From Mycolicibacterium aurum (GTDB lineage Bacteria; Actinomycetota; Actinomycetes; Mycobacteriales; Mycobacteriaceae), in contig LT549889.1 of assembly GCA_900078775.1 (NCBI GenBank), positions 5,332,001-5,396,000 of the forward strand: 64,000 nt of DNA, written 5' to 3'. Positions 24,553-33,124 of the stretch are shown piece by piece (within the stretch, counting starts at the first letter, position 1; every line of letters starts with the position of its first letter). The notes beneath the pieces were generated by a model. That model searched no databases. It saw only the letters and a program-made list of their open reading frames with translations, and had not been told where the DNA came from. The translations under genes were made by a program, and so were the position numbers.

Positions 24553-25836
24553 ATGACCGACCTCGCCTCCGTGGATTTCTTCTCCGATCCGGCGGTCAGC
24601 CAGTCGCCCTACGAGTACTGGGACCAGCTCCGCGCGAAAGGGCCGGTGACCCGGGAACCGCATTACGGCGTGGTGGCAGTGACCGGTTACCAGGAAGTCC
24701 TGGCGGCGTTCAAGGACCACGGATCATTCTCGGCGGTCAATGCGATCGGCGGACCGTTCCCGCCGCTGCCGTTCACCCCCGAGGGGGACGACATCACCGA
24801 GCAGATCGAAGCACACCGCCACCTGTTCCCGATCCACGAACACATGGTGGTGATGGATCCGCCGGCCCACGAGAAGGCCCGTTCGTTGCTGTCCAAGCTG
24901 CTGACGCCGCGGCGGCTCAAGGAGAACGAGGACTACATGTGGCGGCTGGTCGACAGCCAGATCGACGAGTTCATCGGTAACGGCCGCTGCGAGTTCCTCT
25001 CCGAGTACGCAAAGCCCTTCGCCACCTCGGCGATCATCGACCTGCTCGGCGTGCCCGAGGAGGACCGTCCGGAGTTCCTGGCAGCCCTCGGCGCGGAGAA
25101 GCCGGAGGGCACCAGCGTCGGTGCGCTCGACGGTGCGCCGGTCGGACTCGACCCGTTGCAGTACCTCGACGACAAGTTCCTCGGCTACCTGACCGAACGC
25201 CGCCGCGAACCCCGCGAGGATGTGCTCAGTGGGATGGCGACGGCGGCGTACCCCGACGGTTCCACCCCCGAGCTGATCGAGGTGGTCAAGCCGGCGACGT
25301 TCCTGTTCGCCGCGGGTCAGGAAACGGTGACCAAACTGCTCAGCGCCGCGGTCCAGGTGCTCGGCGACCGGCCCGAGTACCAGCAGCTGCTGCGCGCCGA
25401 ACCCGAGCGCATCCCGAACTTCATCGAGGAAGCCGTCCGGATGCACTCACCGACCAAGGTCGACTTCCGGCTGGTGCGCAAGACGACCACCCTCGGCGGG
25501 GTGCACCTGCCGGCAGGCACCATCGTGATGCTCTGCCTGGGTGCGGCCAACCGGGACCCGAACAAGTTCGAGGACCCGCACGAGTTCCGGCCCGACCGCA
25601 AGAACGTCCGCGAGCACATCGCCTTCGGCCGCGGCATCCATACCTGCGCGGGGGCGCCGCTGGCCCGGGTGGAGGGGCAGATCACCGTGCGCCGGCTGCT
25701 GGACCGGATGTCGGAGATCAGGATCGACGAGTCGGTGCACGGACCCGCCGACGCGCGAACCTACACCTACGAGCCGACCTTCCTGCTGCGCGGATTGACC
25801 GAATTGCGCATCGAGTTCACTCCCGCTGCGGGGTGA
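24553..25836 (+). CDS. Cytochrome P450
   Basis: A 427-residue soluble bacterial P450 monooxygenase. The heme ligand is C365 in FGRGIHTCAGAPLAR, the oxygen-activating I-helix reads FAAGQETVTKL, and the K-helix E-x-x-R is EEAVR. ATG 24553 (MTDLASVDFF) is preferred; an in-frame ATG 37 codons earlier would run through the operator region. No ferredoxin or reductase is adjacent. Linkage to a mycofactocin SDR through a shared operator suggests hydroxylation followed by alcohol oxidation of a terpene- or steroid-like substrate; this is inference. Confidence 0.92.
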   Translation: MTDLASVDFFSDPAVSQSPYEYWDQLRAKGPVTREPHYGVVAVTGYQEVLAAFKDHGSFSAVNAIGGPFPPLPFTPEGDDITEQIEAHRHLFPIHEHMVVMDPPAHEKARSLLSKLLTPRRLKENEDYMWRLVDSQIDEFIGNGRCEFLSEYAKPFATSAIIDLLGVPEEDRPEFLAALGAEKPEGTSVGALDGAPVGLDPLQYLDDKFLGYLTERRREPREDVLSGMATAAYPDGSTPELIEVVKPATFLFAAGQETVTKLLSAAVQVLGDRPEYQQLLRAEPERIPNFIEEAVRMHSPTKVDFRLVRKTTTLGGVHLPAGTIVMLCLGAANRDPNKFEDPHEFRPDRKNVREHIAFGRGIHTCAGAPLARVEGQITVRRLLDRMSEIRIDESVHGPADARTYTYEPTFLLRGLTELRIEFTPAAG

Positions 25837-25847
25837 ACCCACCGCGG

Positions 25848-26654
25848 TTACGGGCCGGCGTCCTCGTCGGCCCATTCCGCCAGCACCCGCTGCTTCTGCT
25901 CGCCGATCACCTGGCCCAGGTGTGACGCCTTCGGCCAGCCGTAGTAGGCGGCGAAATGCACGGCCAGCTCGTCCATTTCGTCGAACGAAAGCTCCCGGCT
26001 CTTCAACGCCGCATAAACATGGCTGAGGATGGGGTAGGGAGCGTCCTGGAAGGCGACACACGCGACGGTGATCAGGCGGCGTTCCCGCATCCCCAGTCCG
26101 GGGCGCAGCCACATCTCACCGAATACGAAGTTCAGGATGCCCGCCCCGTGGAAGGCATTGTCGCGGATCGGTGCGTACGCCAGGCAGTTGACCTCCTTGA
26201 ACGCGTGCTCACCGGCCGCCAGGCGCGCCTCCGGATCGCTCGGGGTGCTCAACGGGAGCAACGGAGCGGGCGGCGGCACCGGCAGACCGCGCTCACGATG
26301 AATGCGGTCCCATTGTTCGTCGACCGCCATGTTGAACCGGGACGCCTTCGGCCAGCCGCCGTACACGGCGAAATGCAGTACGGTTTCCTGCATTTCGGTG
26401 ATCGTGAGATCACCGCTGTTCAGTGCGGCGTACACGTGATCACGTAGCGGCGCGTCTGCGTCGGCGTCGGCCACACACGCCAGGGTGATGAATCGGCGAT
26501 CCCGCCGGCTCAGCACCGGCCGTTGCCAGACCCCGGCATAGACGAGGTCGAGCATGTTCACCGTCACCGGCGCGGTGTCCGCCGGAGCCGGGAATGTCAT
26601 CACCTCGGCGAAGGCTTGGCGTCCGCGCTCTGCTCGGTCTGTCTGCATCGTCAT
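25848..26654 (-). CDS. Tandem carboxymuconolactone decarboxylase (CMD) family protein
   Basis: A 268-residue protein made of two CMD/AhpD-like units: LSRRDRRFITLACVADADAD with HVYAALNSGDLT in the first half, and MRERRLITVACVAFQDAP with HVYAALKSRELS in the second. Each ends in a F-A-x-Y-x-G-W-P-K-A-S motif. The AhpD C-x-x-C redox pair is absent, so peroxidase-reductase activity is unlikely; a decarboxylase or lactonase role is possible. It is the last gene of the SDR-SDR-CMD operon, overlapping the SDR by ATGA. Confidence 0.8.
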   Translation of the reverse strand: MTMQTDRAERGRQAFAEVMTFPAPADTAPVTVNMLDLVYAGVWQRPVLSRRDRRFITLACVADADADAPLRDHVYAALNSGDLTITEMQETVLHFAVYGGWPKASRFNMAVDEQWDRIHRERGLPVPPPAPLLPLSTPSDPEARLAAGEHAFKEVNCLAYAPIRDNAFHGAGILNFVFGEMWLRPGLGMRERRLITVACVAFQDAPYPILSHVYAALKSRELSFDEMDELAVHFAAYYGWPKASHLGQVIGEQKQRVLAEWADEDAGP

Positions 26655-27454
26655 CGGATCGTCACTCCCGCATCAACTTTGAATTCGAGCCCGGTCACGA
26701 ACCGCGATTCGTCGGAGACCAGAAACAACACCGCATTGCTGATGTCGATGGCCTCGGCCATGACGATGGGCATCGCGTTCTGGAAGATCGGAGCCAGGTC
26801 GGGGCGCTTGTCCACCAGCAGCGTGTGCAGCGAGGCAGGCTGCATGCCGGTCTCGACGCCGGTCGGGTGCACCGTGTTGACGCGCACGCCCACCGCCGCC
26901 AGCTCATTGGCCAGCGCCTTGCTCATCCCGACCACGCCGTGTTTGGAGGCGGTGTAGGGGGTGTGCAGCGGGCTGCCCTTGATCCCGGCCGCCGAACTGA
27001 TGTTGACCAGGCTGCCACCGCGGTCGACCAGGTGCGGCAGCGCCGCGGCGCAGGTGTTCCAGGTGCCGATCAGGTTGACGTCGACCACCGTGCGCCATTG
27101 TGCCGAGGTCGTGGTGTCCCAGGTGCCGGCGGTCAGCACACCGGCGTTGGCCACCGATGCATCGAGGCCACCGAGTTCGGCGACGCCCGCATCCACCGCG
27201 GCCGTCAGCGCCTCCGCATCGCGGACATCGACGACGTGGGTGACGGCACGGCGGCCGAGTTCGGTGACCAGGCGCGCTGTCTCGGCGAGATCCTCCGGAC
27301 CGGACAACGGGTACTCGACATCGGGCAGCGAAGTGCAGATGTCGACCAGGATGAGGTCGGCGCCCTCCTGCGCCAACCGCACGGCGTGGCTGCGTCCCAT
27401 CCCGCGGGCCGCGCCGGTGATCAGGACGCGTTTACCCGCGACGCGCCCGCTCAT
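26651..27454 (-). CDS. Mycofactocin-coupled SDR family oxidoreductase
   Basis: A 267-residue SDR with TGAARGMGRSHAVRLAQEGA, VDICTSLPD, VANAGVL and catalytic S-Y-K (NISSAAG, YTASKHG). The same subgroup features as the SDR at 22847 are visible. It is the middle gene of a three-gene operon, with ATGA overlaps at both ends. It probably acts on an alcohol related to the substrate of its neighbour at 27451. Confidence 0.87.
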   Translation of the reverse strand: MSGRVAGKRVLITGAARGMGRSHAVRLAQEGADLILVDICTSLPDVEYPLSGPEDLAETARLVTELGRRAVTHVVDVRDAEALTAAVDAGVAELGGLDASVANAGVLTAGTWDTTTSAQWRTVVDVNLIGTWNTCAAALPHLVDRGGSLVNISSAAGIKGSPLHTPYTASKHGVVGMSKALANELAAVGVRVNTVHPTGVETGMQPASLHTLLVDKRPDLAPIFQNAMPIVMAEAIDISNAVLFLVSDESRFVTGLEFKVDAGVTIR

Positions 27455-28281
27455 AGCTTGTTGCAGAAGCCGGCGTCGACGGGGAACGTGACCCCGGTGA
27501 CGTACTTGGCAGCGTCGGAGACCAGATAGCTGACCGCCGCGCTGATGTCCTCGGGTTCCAACAGTCCGACCGGCATCGGGTTCTGCAGATGTGGCCCGCC
27601 GCCCGGGTACTGCTCCAGAAAGGCCGTCATCGCCGGATTGACCGCCATCATCGTGTTGACCGCGGTGGGGTGCACGGTGTTGACCCGAATACTGTGTGGT
27701 GCAAGGGCGTTGGCAAGGGTGCGCATCAGTCCGACCACCCCGTGTTTGGACGCCGCGTATCCGAGACCGCCGCCCTGTGCACCGCCGAAGCCGCGCAGCC
27801 CGGCCGTCGAACTGGTGAACACGATGGCGCCCCCGCGGCCGCCGTCGATCAGATGCGGGATGGTGGCCTTGGCGGTGTGGAAGGAGCCGGCCAGATTGAC
27901 GTCGACGGCCGCCGACCACATGTCGAGGTCTTCTTCGATGCTGACCTCGCGGAACGCGGTCGGGGCGATACCGGCGTTGGCGCAGACGATGTCGAGCCGG
28001 CCGAAGTGTTTCACGCCGGCGTCGACCGCCTGCTGCACCGCATGGAAGTCGCGCACGTCGGCGACCGAGCCGAGCATCGTGCCGCCCGCAGATTCCACCA
28101 GGGCGACGGTCTCGTCGAGTTCAGCGCGACTGGCCATCGGATAGCCGTTGGCGGGGATGTCGGCGCAGATGTCGATCCCGATGATGTGGGCGCCTTCGGC
28201 GGCCAGTCGGGTGGCATGGCTGCGCCCCTGCCCGCGGGCCACGCCGGTAATGAAGGCGACCCTTCCGTCCAATGAGCTCAT
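27451..28281 (-). CDS. Mycofactocin-coupled SDR family oxidoreductase
   Basis: A 276-residue SDR with TGVARGQGRSHATRLAAEGA, IDICADIPA, CANAGIAP and S-Y-K (FTSSTAG, GYAASKHG). It is the first gene of the SDR-SDR-CMD operon. The start ATG 28281 is 45 bases from a pair of GTAAC-N3-GTTAC operators shared with the divergent TetR gene. Confidence 0.87.
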   Translation of the reverse strand: MSSLDGRVAFITGVARGQGRSHATRLAAEGAHIIGIDICADIPANGYPMASRAELDETVALVESAGGTMLGSVADVRDFHAVQQAVDAGVKHFGRLDIVCANAGIAPTAFREVSIEEDLDMWSAAVDVNLAGSFHTAKATIPHLIDGGRGGAIVFTSSTAGLRGFGGAQGGGLGYAASKHGVVGLMRTLANALAPHSIRVNTVHPTAVNTMMAVNPAMTAFLEQYPGGGPHLQNPMPVGLLEPEDISAAVSYLVSDAAKYVTGVTFPVDAGFCNKL

Positions 28282-28325
28282 CGATCCTCGTTTCGTCGGA
28301 GCAGGCGACGACGGCGCCCAGGGAG

Positions 28326-28362
28326 AGTAACCGTGTTACTGCCGGTACCGTAACCGAGTTAC
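28326..28362. promoter_or_regulatory. Two tandem TetR operators (GTAAC-N3-GTTAC)
   Basis: GTAACCGTGTTAC at 28327-28339 and GTAACCGAGTTAC at 28350-28362 are palindromes with identical five-base arms and centres 23 bases apart, roughly two helical turns. They occupy the divergent gap between the SDR operon (start 28281) and the TetR gene (start 28386), a textbook position for autoregulated repression. Confidence 0.75.
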
Positions 28363-28385
28363 TGACAGTGGGCAAGGGGTGCAGC

Positions 28386-28979
28386 ATGGGCGGTGATGCG
28401 GCGAAGAGCGATGACCGGTTGCTCAGGGTCGTCGGCGAGATCCTGGAGACCCAGGGTTATGACGCCGTCCAGTTGCGTGAGGTCGCCCGCCGGGCCCGCA
28501 CCTCCCTGGCCACCATCTACAAGCGGTATCCCACCCGGGAAGACTTGATCCTGGCGGCACTGCAGGCGTGGCTGGACGAGAACCGGTATTCCGATGTGAT
28601 CCCACACGGCCGGGCCCCGGGGGAGTCGCTGCACTCCGCGCTGATGGCCTTGTTCCGCACGATCTTTGAGCCCTGGGAGCGGAATCCGGGCATGCTGGCG
28701 GCCTACTTCCGGGCCAGATCCTCGCCGCGGGGCGAGCAGTTGTTCCGTCGTGGTCTGGATATCGTGGAGCCGGCCGGACGTGAACTGATGACCGATGTCG
28801 ACGAGGAATTCGTCACGGACCTGTTCGACATCATCTCCAGCGTGGTGTACGGGCTGCTGGGCCGATTTGTGGCCGGTGAGATCGCGACCACCGATATCCT
28901 GCCCACCCTCGACCGCACGGTGTACTGGCTCACGGCCGGGTACGAGTCAAGCAAACGCGTTGCCGGTGAGGGCGTTTAA
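28386..28979 (+). CDS. TetR/AcrR family regulator of the SDR-SDR-CMD operon
   Basis: A 197-residue repressor with helix-turn-helix VQLREVARRARTSLATIYKR (about residues 28-47) and a helical ligand domain. ATG 28386 (MGGDAAKSDD) follows AAGGGG; longer in-frame starts would read through the operators. Divergent orientation from the operon at 25848-28281 and the two palindromes in between make it the likely local repressor. Its 3' end overlaps the next TetR gene by four bases, tail to tail. Confidence 0.87.
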   Translation: MGGDAAKSDDRLLRVVGEILETQGYDAVQLREVARRARTSLATIYKRYPTREDLILAALQAWLDENRYSDVIPHGRAPGESLHSALMALFRTIFEPWERNPGMLAAYFRARSSPRGEQLFRRGLDIVEPAGRELMTDVDEEFVTDLFDIISSVVYGLLGRFVAGEIATTDILPTLDRTVYWLTAGYESSKRVAGEGV

Positions 28980-29548
28980 CCCGGAGAGAGTCTGGAGAGC
29001 TTGGCTTCCAGGATCATCAGGGACTCGCGCAGGGCGTCGGCGGGCATCGGCGTCTCATGTGAGGCCGAGATCAGCACCCCGACGATGGCGCCGGCGATGA
29101 CCCGGCGTTCCAGCGGATCCGTGGGTGCGTCGGGCCGGTGCTGCATTGCGTCGGCGATGAAGCCGATCAATTGCACGTACTCGGTGTAGAGCAGACCGCG
29201 GGCCTCGGGCACCTCGTACATCAACCGCTGCCCGGCCGCCGCGTCCTCGCGTTCGGCCGGGGACAGACCGCCGAACACCTCCGCGACAGCGTGCCGGTAT
29301 GCGGCGACGATCGGCAGTTCCGCGGGCGCTTCGGCGAAGGCGGTCACGATCGGCGGGATGTGGTCATCGGAGAGCAACACCGCTTCCTTGACCCCGAAGT
29401 AGCGGTAGAACGTGCGCGGCGAGACGTCGGCGGCCTCGGCGATCTGATCGATGGTGGTCTCGGCGTAGCCCCGTTCGGCGAACAGTTCCAGGGCGGCACG
29501 GCGGATGGCCGCACGGGTCTGGATCTTCTTGCGTTCACGCAGACTCAT
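28976..29548 (-). CDS. TetR/AcrR family transcriptional regulator
   Basis: A 190-residue regulator opening MSLRERKKIQTRAAIRRAAL. The HTH is TTIDQIAEAADVSPRTFYRY (about residues 31-50), a common mycobacterial type. ATG 29548 is preceded by GAGGTAG. Its target is unclear: it points away from the TenA pair, whose leaderless promoter lies about 95 bases upstream, so divergent control of tenA is possible. Confidence 0.82.
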   Translation of the reverse strand: MSLRERKKIQTRAAIRRAALELFAERGYAETTIDQIAEAADVSPRTFYRYFGVKEAVLLSDDHIPPIVTAFAEAPAELPIVAAYRHAVAEVFGGLSPAEREDAAAGQRLMYEVPEARGLLYTEYVQLIGFIADAMQHRPDAPTDPLERRVIAGAIVGVLISASHETPMPADALRESLMILEAKLSRLSPG

Positions 29549-29641
29549 CGCTACCTCGGTTGCCGACACCCCACCAGTGTCCCCTAACTGGTTGCGAGCT
29601 CAACCAACAGAGTGTTCAACATGCGGCCGACGTCGTCCCGG

Positions 29642-29657
29642 TACTGTTCCTCGGGTG
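29642..29657 (+). promoter_or_regulatory. -10 element for leaderless tenA-type gene
   Basis: TACTGT (29642-29647) fits the TANNNT -10 and lies seven bases before GTG 29655. No Shine-Dalgarno sequence precedes that GTG, which supports a leaderless start there. Confidence 0.4.
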
Positions 29658-30236
29658 CCCGATGACCTCTGGACCGCCGCGACCCGGCATCCGTTTCTCG
29701 ACGCCGTGCGTGACGGCACCATCACCGACGAGGCCTTCGATCGGTGGTTGAGCCAGGACGCGCTTTTCGTCGCTGACCTGCTGACCTTCCAGGCCCGGCT
29801 GTTGGCCCGCGCTCCGCGTGCCGCGCAGGGCACCCTCGTCGGCGGCTGCGCGGCGCTGGTCGCCGAACTCGACTGGTTCGCCGAGCAGGCCGCGTTGCGC
29901 GGTCTCGATCTCGACGTGCCGGCGTTGCCCACGACTCTGCGGTACCGGAATCTGCTGCAGCGCCTCGACGAGTCGCCCTATCCGGCCGCCGTCACCGCGC
30001 TGTGGGTGATCGAGCGGGTGTATCTGCTGGGCTGGACCTCGGCCAAATCCCCGGACTCACCGTTCGCGGAGTTCATCGAGCACTGGACCGTCCCCGACTT
30101 CACCGCTTACGTCGAGGCGCTCGGTGAGCTCGCCGCGGCCGACGAGCACCGGAATCTGGTCGATGAGGTGCTGCGCCTGGAAGTGGACTTCTGGAATATG
30201 GCGTCGTTTTCGGAGCGGGAGGACGCGGCCTCGTGA
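29655..30236 (+). CDS. TenA_E-type thiaminase II family protein
   Basis: A 193-residue all-helical TenA/THI-4/PQQC-fold protein. The active-site cysteine of classical TenA is missing; the corresponding helix reads ALWVIERVYLLGW with Glu at residue 120. This is the TenA_E pattern, described in plants as salvaging the thiamin pyrimidine by acting on formylaminopyrimidine and aminopyrimidine. GTG 29655 is selected for the leaderless promoter and the family N-terminus (DLWTAATRHPFLDAV). It overlaps the next gene by GTGA. Confidence 0.8.
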   Translation: MPDDLWTAATRHPFLDAVRDGTITDEAFDRWLSQDALFVADLLTFQARLLARAPRAAQGTLVGGCAALVAELDWFAEQAALRGLDLDVPALPTTLRYRNLLQRLDESPYPAAVTALWVIERVYLLGWTSAKSPDSPFAEFIEHWTVPDFTAYVEALGELAAADEHRNLVDEVLRLEVDFWNMASFSEREDAAS

Positions 30237-30853
30237 GCCTGTCTGCCCAATTGTGGTCGGAGAACGCCGATATCGTCGCCGAAGTCCTGGCCAACCCGTT
30301 CGTCCGCGGGATCGGCGACGGTTCCCTGGACCGCGAGCTGTTCGCCGGCTACATCGCCCAGGACGCGTTCTTCCTCGAATCTTTCGCGCGGGCATACGCA
30401 TTGGCGCTGGCCCGCAGCACCGATACCGCGACGCTGCTGACCTTCGCCGACCTGCTGGCCGGGGTGCGCGAGGAGTTGGGGCTGCACGCCTCCTACGCGG
30501 CCGAATGGGGCATCGACATGGCCGGGGTCACGCCGGCCACGGCGACCCTGGCCTACACCGAATTCCTGCTCGCCACCGCGGCGACCGGGGATCTGGGTGT
30601 GGTGTGCGCCGCGATGACCCCGTGCATGCGCCTGTACGCCCACATCGGGCGGTCGCTGGACGCCGAGAAGGCGGGACCGTACGCCGCCTGGGTGCAGACC
30701 TATGCCGACCCGGGGTTCGAGGAGGTCGCCGCTCTGCTGGAGCGTCTGCTCGATCAACTCGGTACCGACACCCCGACGCTGCGGGCGGCCTACCGCCGGG
30801 CCATGCGCCTGGAACTGCAGTTCTTCGCTGCCGCGCTGACCCCGCAGACCTAA
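30233..30853 (+). CDS. tenA: TenA (aminopyrimidine aminohydrolase), cysteine type
   Basis: A 206-residue TenA_C protein that hydrolyses aminopyrimidine (4-amino-5-aminomethyl-2-methylpyrimidine) to HMP for thiamin salvage. The nucleophile is C131 in AAMTPCMRLYAHIG, and the N-terminal NPFVRGIGDG and YIAQDAFFLESFARAY blocks are typical. GTG 30233 overlaps the upstream TenA_E stop, so both are made together. No thiamin biosynthesis gene or TPP riboswitch was seen nearby. Confidence 0.85.
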   Translation: MSLSAQLWSENADIVAEVLANPFVRGIGDGSLDRELFAGYIAQDAFFLESFARAYALALARSTDTATLLTFADLLAGVREELGLHASYAAEWGIDMAGVTPATATLAYTEFLLATAATGDLGVVCAAMTPCMRLYAHIGRSLDAEKAGPYAAWVQTYADPGFEEVAALLERLLDQLGTDTPTLRAAYRRAMRLELQFFAAALTPQT

Positions 30854-31407
30854 CTCTGGGCGGCCGCGGTGGTGAGCGCGGCATGGATCGCCGCGTTGAA
30901 CGCCGGGAGGTCGTCGGGGGAGCGGCTGGTGATGAGATTGCCGTCCACCACGACCTCCTCGTCGAGGACGGTGGCACCGGCGTTGCGCAGGTCGGTGCGC
31001 AAGCTGGGATAAGAGGTCAGGGTTCGCCCGTCGGCCACGCCGGCCTCGATCAGCGTCCACGGCCCGTGACAGATCACCGCGACCGGGCGCCCGGAGTTGA
31101 CGAAGTCCCGGACGAATGCCACCGCGGTCTCGTCGGAGCGCAGTTTGTCGGCGTTGACGGTGCCGCCCGGCACGATCAGGGCGTCGAACTCGTCGACGCC
31201 GGCCTTGCCTACTTGCCGGTCCACGGTGAACTCACCGGCCGGTTCGAGGTCGTGGTCGCGCGCGGAGATGGTGCCGTCGGACAATGACAGCAGTTCGGTG
31301 GTCGCGCCGGCGTCTTCGACGGCGCGGCGCGGATCCTCCAGCTCCACGCGCTCGACACCGTCGGTGGCCAGAATGGCGACCTTCTTGGTCTGCAGCGTTT
31401 CGGTCAT
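30850..31407 (-). CDS. DJ-1/PfpI family protein (type 1 glutamine amidotransferase-like)
   Basis: A 185-residue cytoplasmic protein with the PfpI fold. The nucleophile is C113 in AVICHGPWTLIEAG; the glutamate-containing segment DGVERVELEDP and the GG loop IVPGGTVNAD are present. Relatives act as deglycases or proteases of damaged proteins. ATG 31407 is chosen over an in-frame codon 33 bases upstream because the family N-terminus begins at KKVAILATDG. It ends convergently on tenA, overlapping by four bases. Confidence 0.85.
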   Translation of the reverse strand: MTETLQTKKVAILATDGVERVELEDPRRAVEDAGATTELLSLSDGTISARDHDLEPAGEFTVDRQVGKAGVDEFDALIVPGGTVNADKLRSDETAVAFVRDFVNSGRPVAVICHGPWTLIEAGVADGRTLTSYPSLRTDLRNAGATVLDEEVVVDGNLITSRSPDDLPAFNAAIHAALTTAAAQS

Positions 31408-31450
31408 GGACAGGGGCTTGCCCGCGGCGGCCACCCCCAAACATGGCGCG

Positions 31451-31744
31451 CTACATCAGATAGATGCCGAACACCGCGATGACGAGGACTGCCAGCCAGC
31501 TCTCCATCGCGATCTTGAGCCATCGCGGTGCGTGGTTGACCTCCATGAAGGACCGGATGACGATCCGGCACTTGACGTACATCATCGCCAGCACCAGTGC
31601 GGTGACACCGATGCTGGGTTGCATGGTCTCGGTGAAGTGGGCCGGCGCGAGCCACCAGGACCCGACCGTGATGAGGACGAGAACCGCCCAGGCCCACAGC
31701 AGCCTGCGTTCGGTGGTGGTGTCCACGCTCGTCGTTGTCGTCAT
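31451..31744 (-). CDS. Prokaryotic cytochrome c oxidase subunit IV-like membrane protein
   Basis: A 97-residue protein with three transmembrane helices (about residues 15-33, 42-60 and 77-97) and the M-Y-V-K-x-R-I-V-I-R-S-F-M-E-V linker typical of bacterial COX4/NorF-like subunits. It begins one base after the NorE-like gene stop and is the last gene of the leftward operon from 33927. Such subunits normally accompany CoxIII proteins in heme-copper oxidases or NO reductases, but no catalytic subunit lies in the window. Confidence 0.78.
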   Translation of the reverse strand: MTTTTSVDTTTERRLLWAWAVLVLITVGSWWLAPAHFTETMQPSIGVTALVLAMMYVKCRIVIRSFMEVNHAPRWLKIAMESWLAVLVIAVFGIYLM

Positions 31745-31745
31745 G

Positions 31746-32366
31746 TCACCTCATCACATACAGCAGCGCGAAGATGACGACCCACAGTAGGTCGACCATG
31801 TGCCAGTAGGTGGCGCCGGCCTCGGTCATCGAGATACGCCGTCGGGCAGGGTTCCGCAGATCTCGGATCACCACCCCCAACACGATCAACCCGATGACGA
31901 CGTGCAGGAAGTGCACCCCGGTGATCACGTAGTAGAAGGAGAAGAACTCATCGGAATTGGTGTAGCCGGCACCGATCTTCGCCGCCCACTCGTAGCCCTT
32001 CAGCGCCATGAACACCACACCACAGGCGCCGGCGCTGTAGACGAGGCGGATGGCGCGCCGGTGATCACCGGCGCGGGCGGACAACACGCTGCGCGCGATG
32101 AACCATGAGCTGGTCAGCAGCACAACGGTATTGATGACACCGATGTTGACGTCGAGGTGCTGCTGGGCGCGCAGGTACGCCTCCGGGGACATACTCCGGT
32201 AGATCATGAAGATCACGAAGTAGCTGGAGAAGACGAGGATGTCCCCGAGCACCATCACCCACATGTGGATGTCGCCGGGGAGGTGCCCGGAGCGCGCGAC
32301 CGGCGCCTGCGCAGTTCGGTCGGCTTCGGGTGCGGTCGCGGACAGCGACGAATCAGATTGGGTCAT
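31746..32366 (-). CDS. Cytochrome c oxidase subunit III / NorE family membrane protein
   Basis: A 206-residue protein with five transmembrane helices, the short NorE form rather than the seven-helix CoxIII. Diagnostic blocks are HMWVMVLGDILVFSSYF near the N-terminus, ITGVHFLHVVIGL and a C-terminal TYWHMVDLLWVVIFALLYV. In denitrifiers NorE is an accessory of NO reductase. Here it follows two unrelated polytopic proteins with an ATGA overlap and is not near norB or norC. ATG 32366. Confidence 0.85.
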   Translation of the reverse strand: MTQSDSSLSATAPEADRTAQAPVARSGHLPGDIHMWVMVLGDILVFSSYFVIFMIYRSMSPEAYLRAQQHLDVNIGVINTVVLLTSSWFIARSVLSARAGDHRRAIRLVYSAGACGVVFMALKGYEWAAKIGAGYTNSDEFFSFYYVITGVHFLHVVIGLIVLGVVIRDLRNPARRRISMTEAGATYWHMVDLLWVVIFALLYVMR

Positions 32367-33124
32367 CCGGCAGTCGGTCCTTGTACGTCGGCGTCCGCGG
32401 GTTCACGGGCCGCGGCGTTACGGAGAATGAAGATCAGTGCGCCGAGCCAGATCGAGAAGATGACAACGGCTACCCAGAAGGCGATCGAACCGTTCCACGC
32501 GAACGGGCCGGCGGGGAAGACGAACATCTGGGTGGCGATGACCTCGGTGACGATCTGCCAGATGGACAGGTAGGCGAACCACTTGGGGAAGATCTCGTTC
32601 TTGTCGTACAGCACGGCGATGGCCACCGCCAGGTACGCGGCGGTGAAACAGCCCAGAGAGCCGTTGTAGGACAGCATCCCGAGGTCGTAGAGCAGGCTGG
32701 TGAGTTCTGGATCCCGATCGAGGCGGAAGGTCGCGGTGAGGAAGCAGACGGACACCAGCAGGAACCCGGGCAGCGCGCCCACGCCCATCCCGCCGATGTA
32801 GGCGTATGACAGCACCGGACCGGTCGACATCCTCGACATCTGGTATGCCACCAGCGCATTGGTCATGGCCGCGCCGCCCAGCAGAATCAGCAGGATGACG
32901 AAGCCGACCCGGATCGTGGTCGCATGGGCGGTCAGGAAGGCCACCTTGTCCGCGGCGCTGACATCGGGCCGCGGCGGCGGAGTCACCCGGGCCAGCAGGC
33001 AGATGATGACGCCGAAGGCGGCGTACCACACCGGGAAGAACCAGGTGACCAGCCGGACGTCGGGCTTACCGGCCGGCGACTTGTCCGGTGCGGTGACGTA
33101 GCGGTCGGGGGACAGGATGCTCAT
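32363..33124 (-). CDS. Polytopic membrane protein, paralogue of the upstream gene
   Basis: A 253-residue protein with six or seven hydrophobic helices, not assigned to a named family. It resembles its neighbour at 33121 in length and in features such as R-D-P-E-L-T-S-L-L-Y-D-L versus R-N-P-E-L-T-M-L-L-N-D-L, a following acidic loop and a final G-P-x-A-W-(N/D)-G segment, so the two arose by tandem duplication. It overlaps both flanking genes by ATGA. Position beside NorE-like and COX4-like subunits suggests a subunit of the same membrane complex. Confidence 0.7.
   Translation of the reverse strand: MSILSPDRYVTAPDKSPAGKPDVRLVTWFFPVWYAAFGVIICLLARVTPPPRPDVSAADKVAFLTAHATTIRVGFVILLILLGGAAMTNALVAYQMSRMSTGPVLSYAYIGGMGVGALPGFLLVSVCFLTATFRLDRDPELTSLLYDLGMLSYNGSLGCFTAAYLAVAIAVLYDKNEIFPKWFAYLSIWQIVTEVIATQMFVFPAGPFAWNGSIAFWVAVVIFSIWLGALIFILRNAAAREPADADVQGPTAG

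Noticed and set aside
30233..30853. PQQ biosynthesis protein PqqC
   Set aside because: The fold is shared, but the Cys motif, length and pairing with TenA_E fit TenA, and no pqq genes are near.
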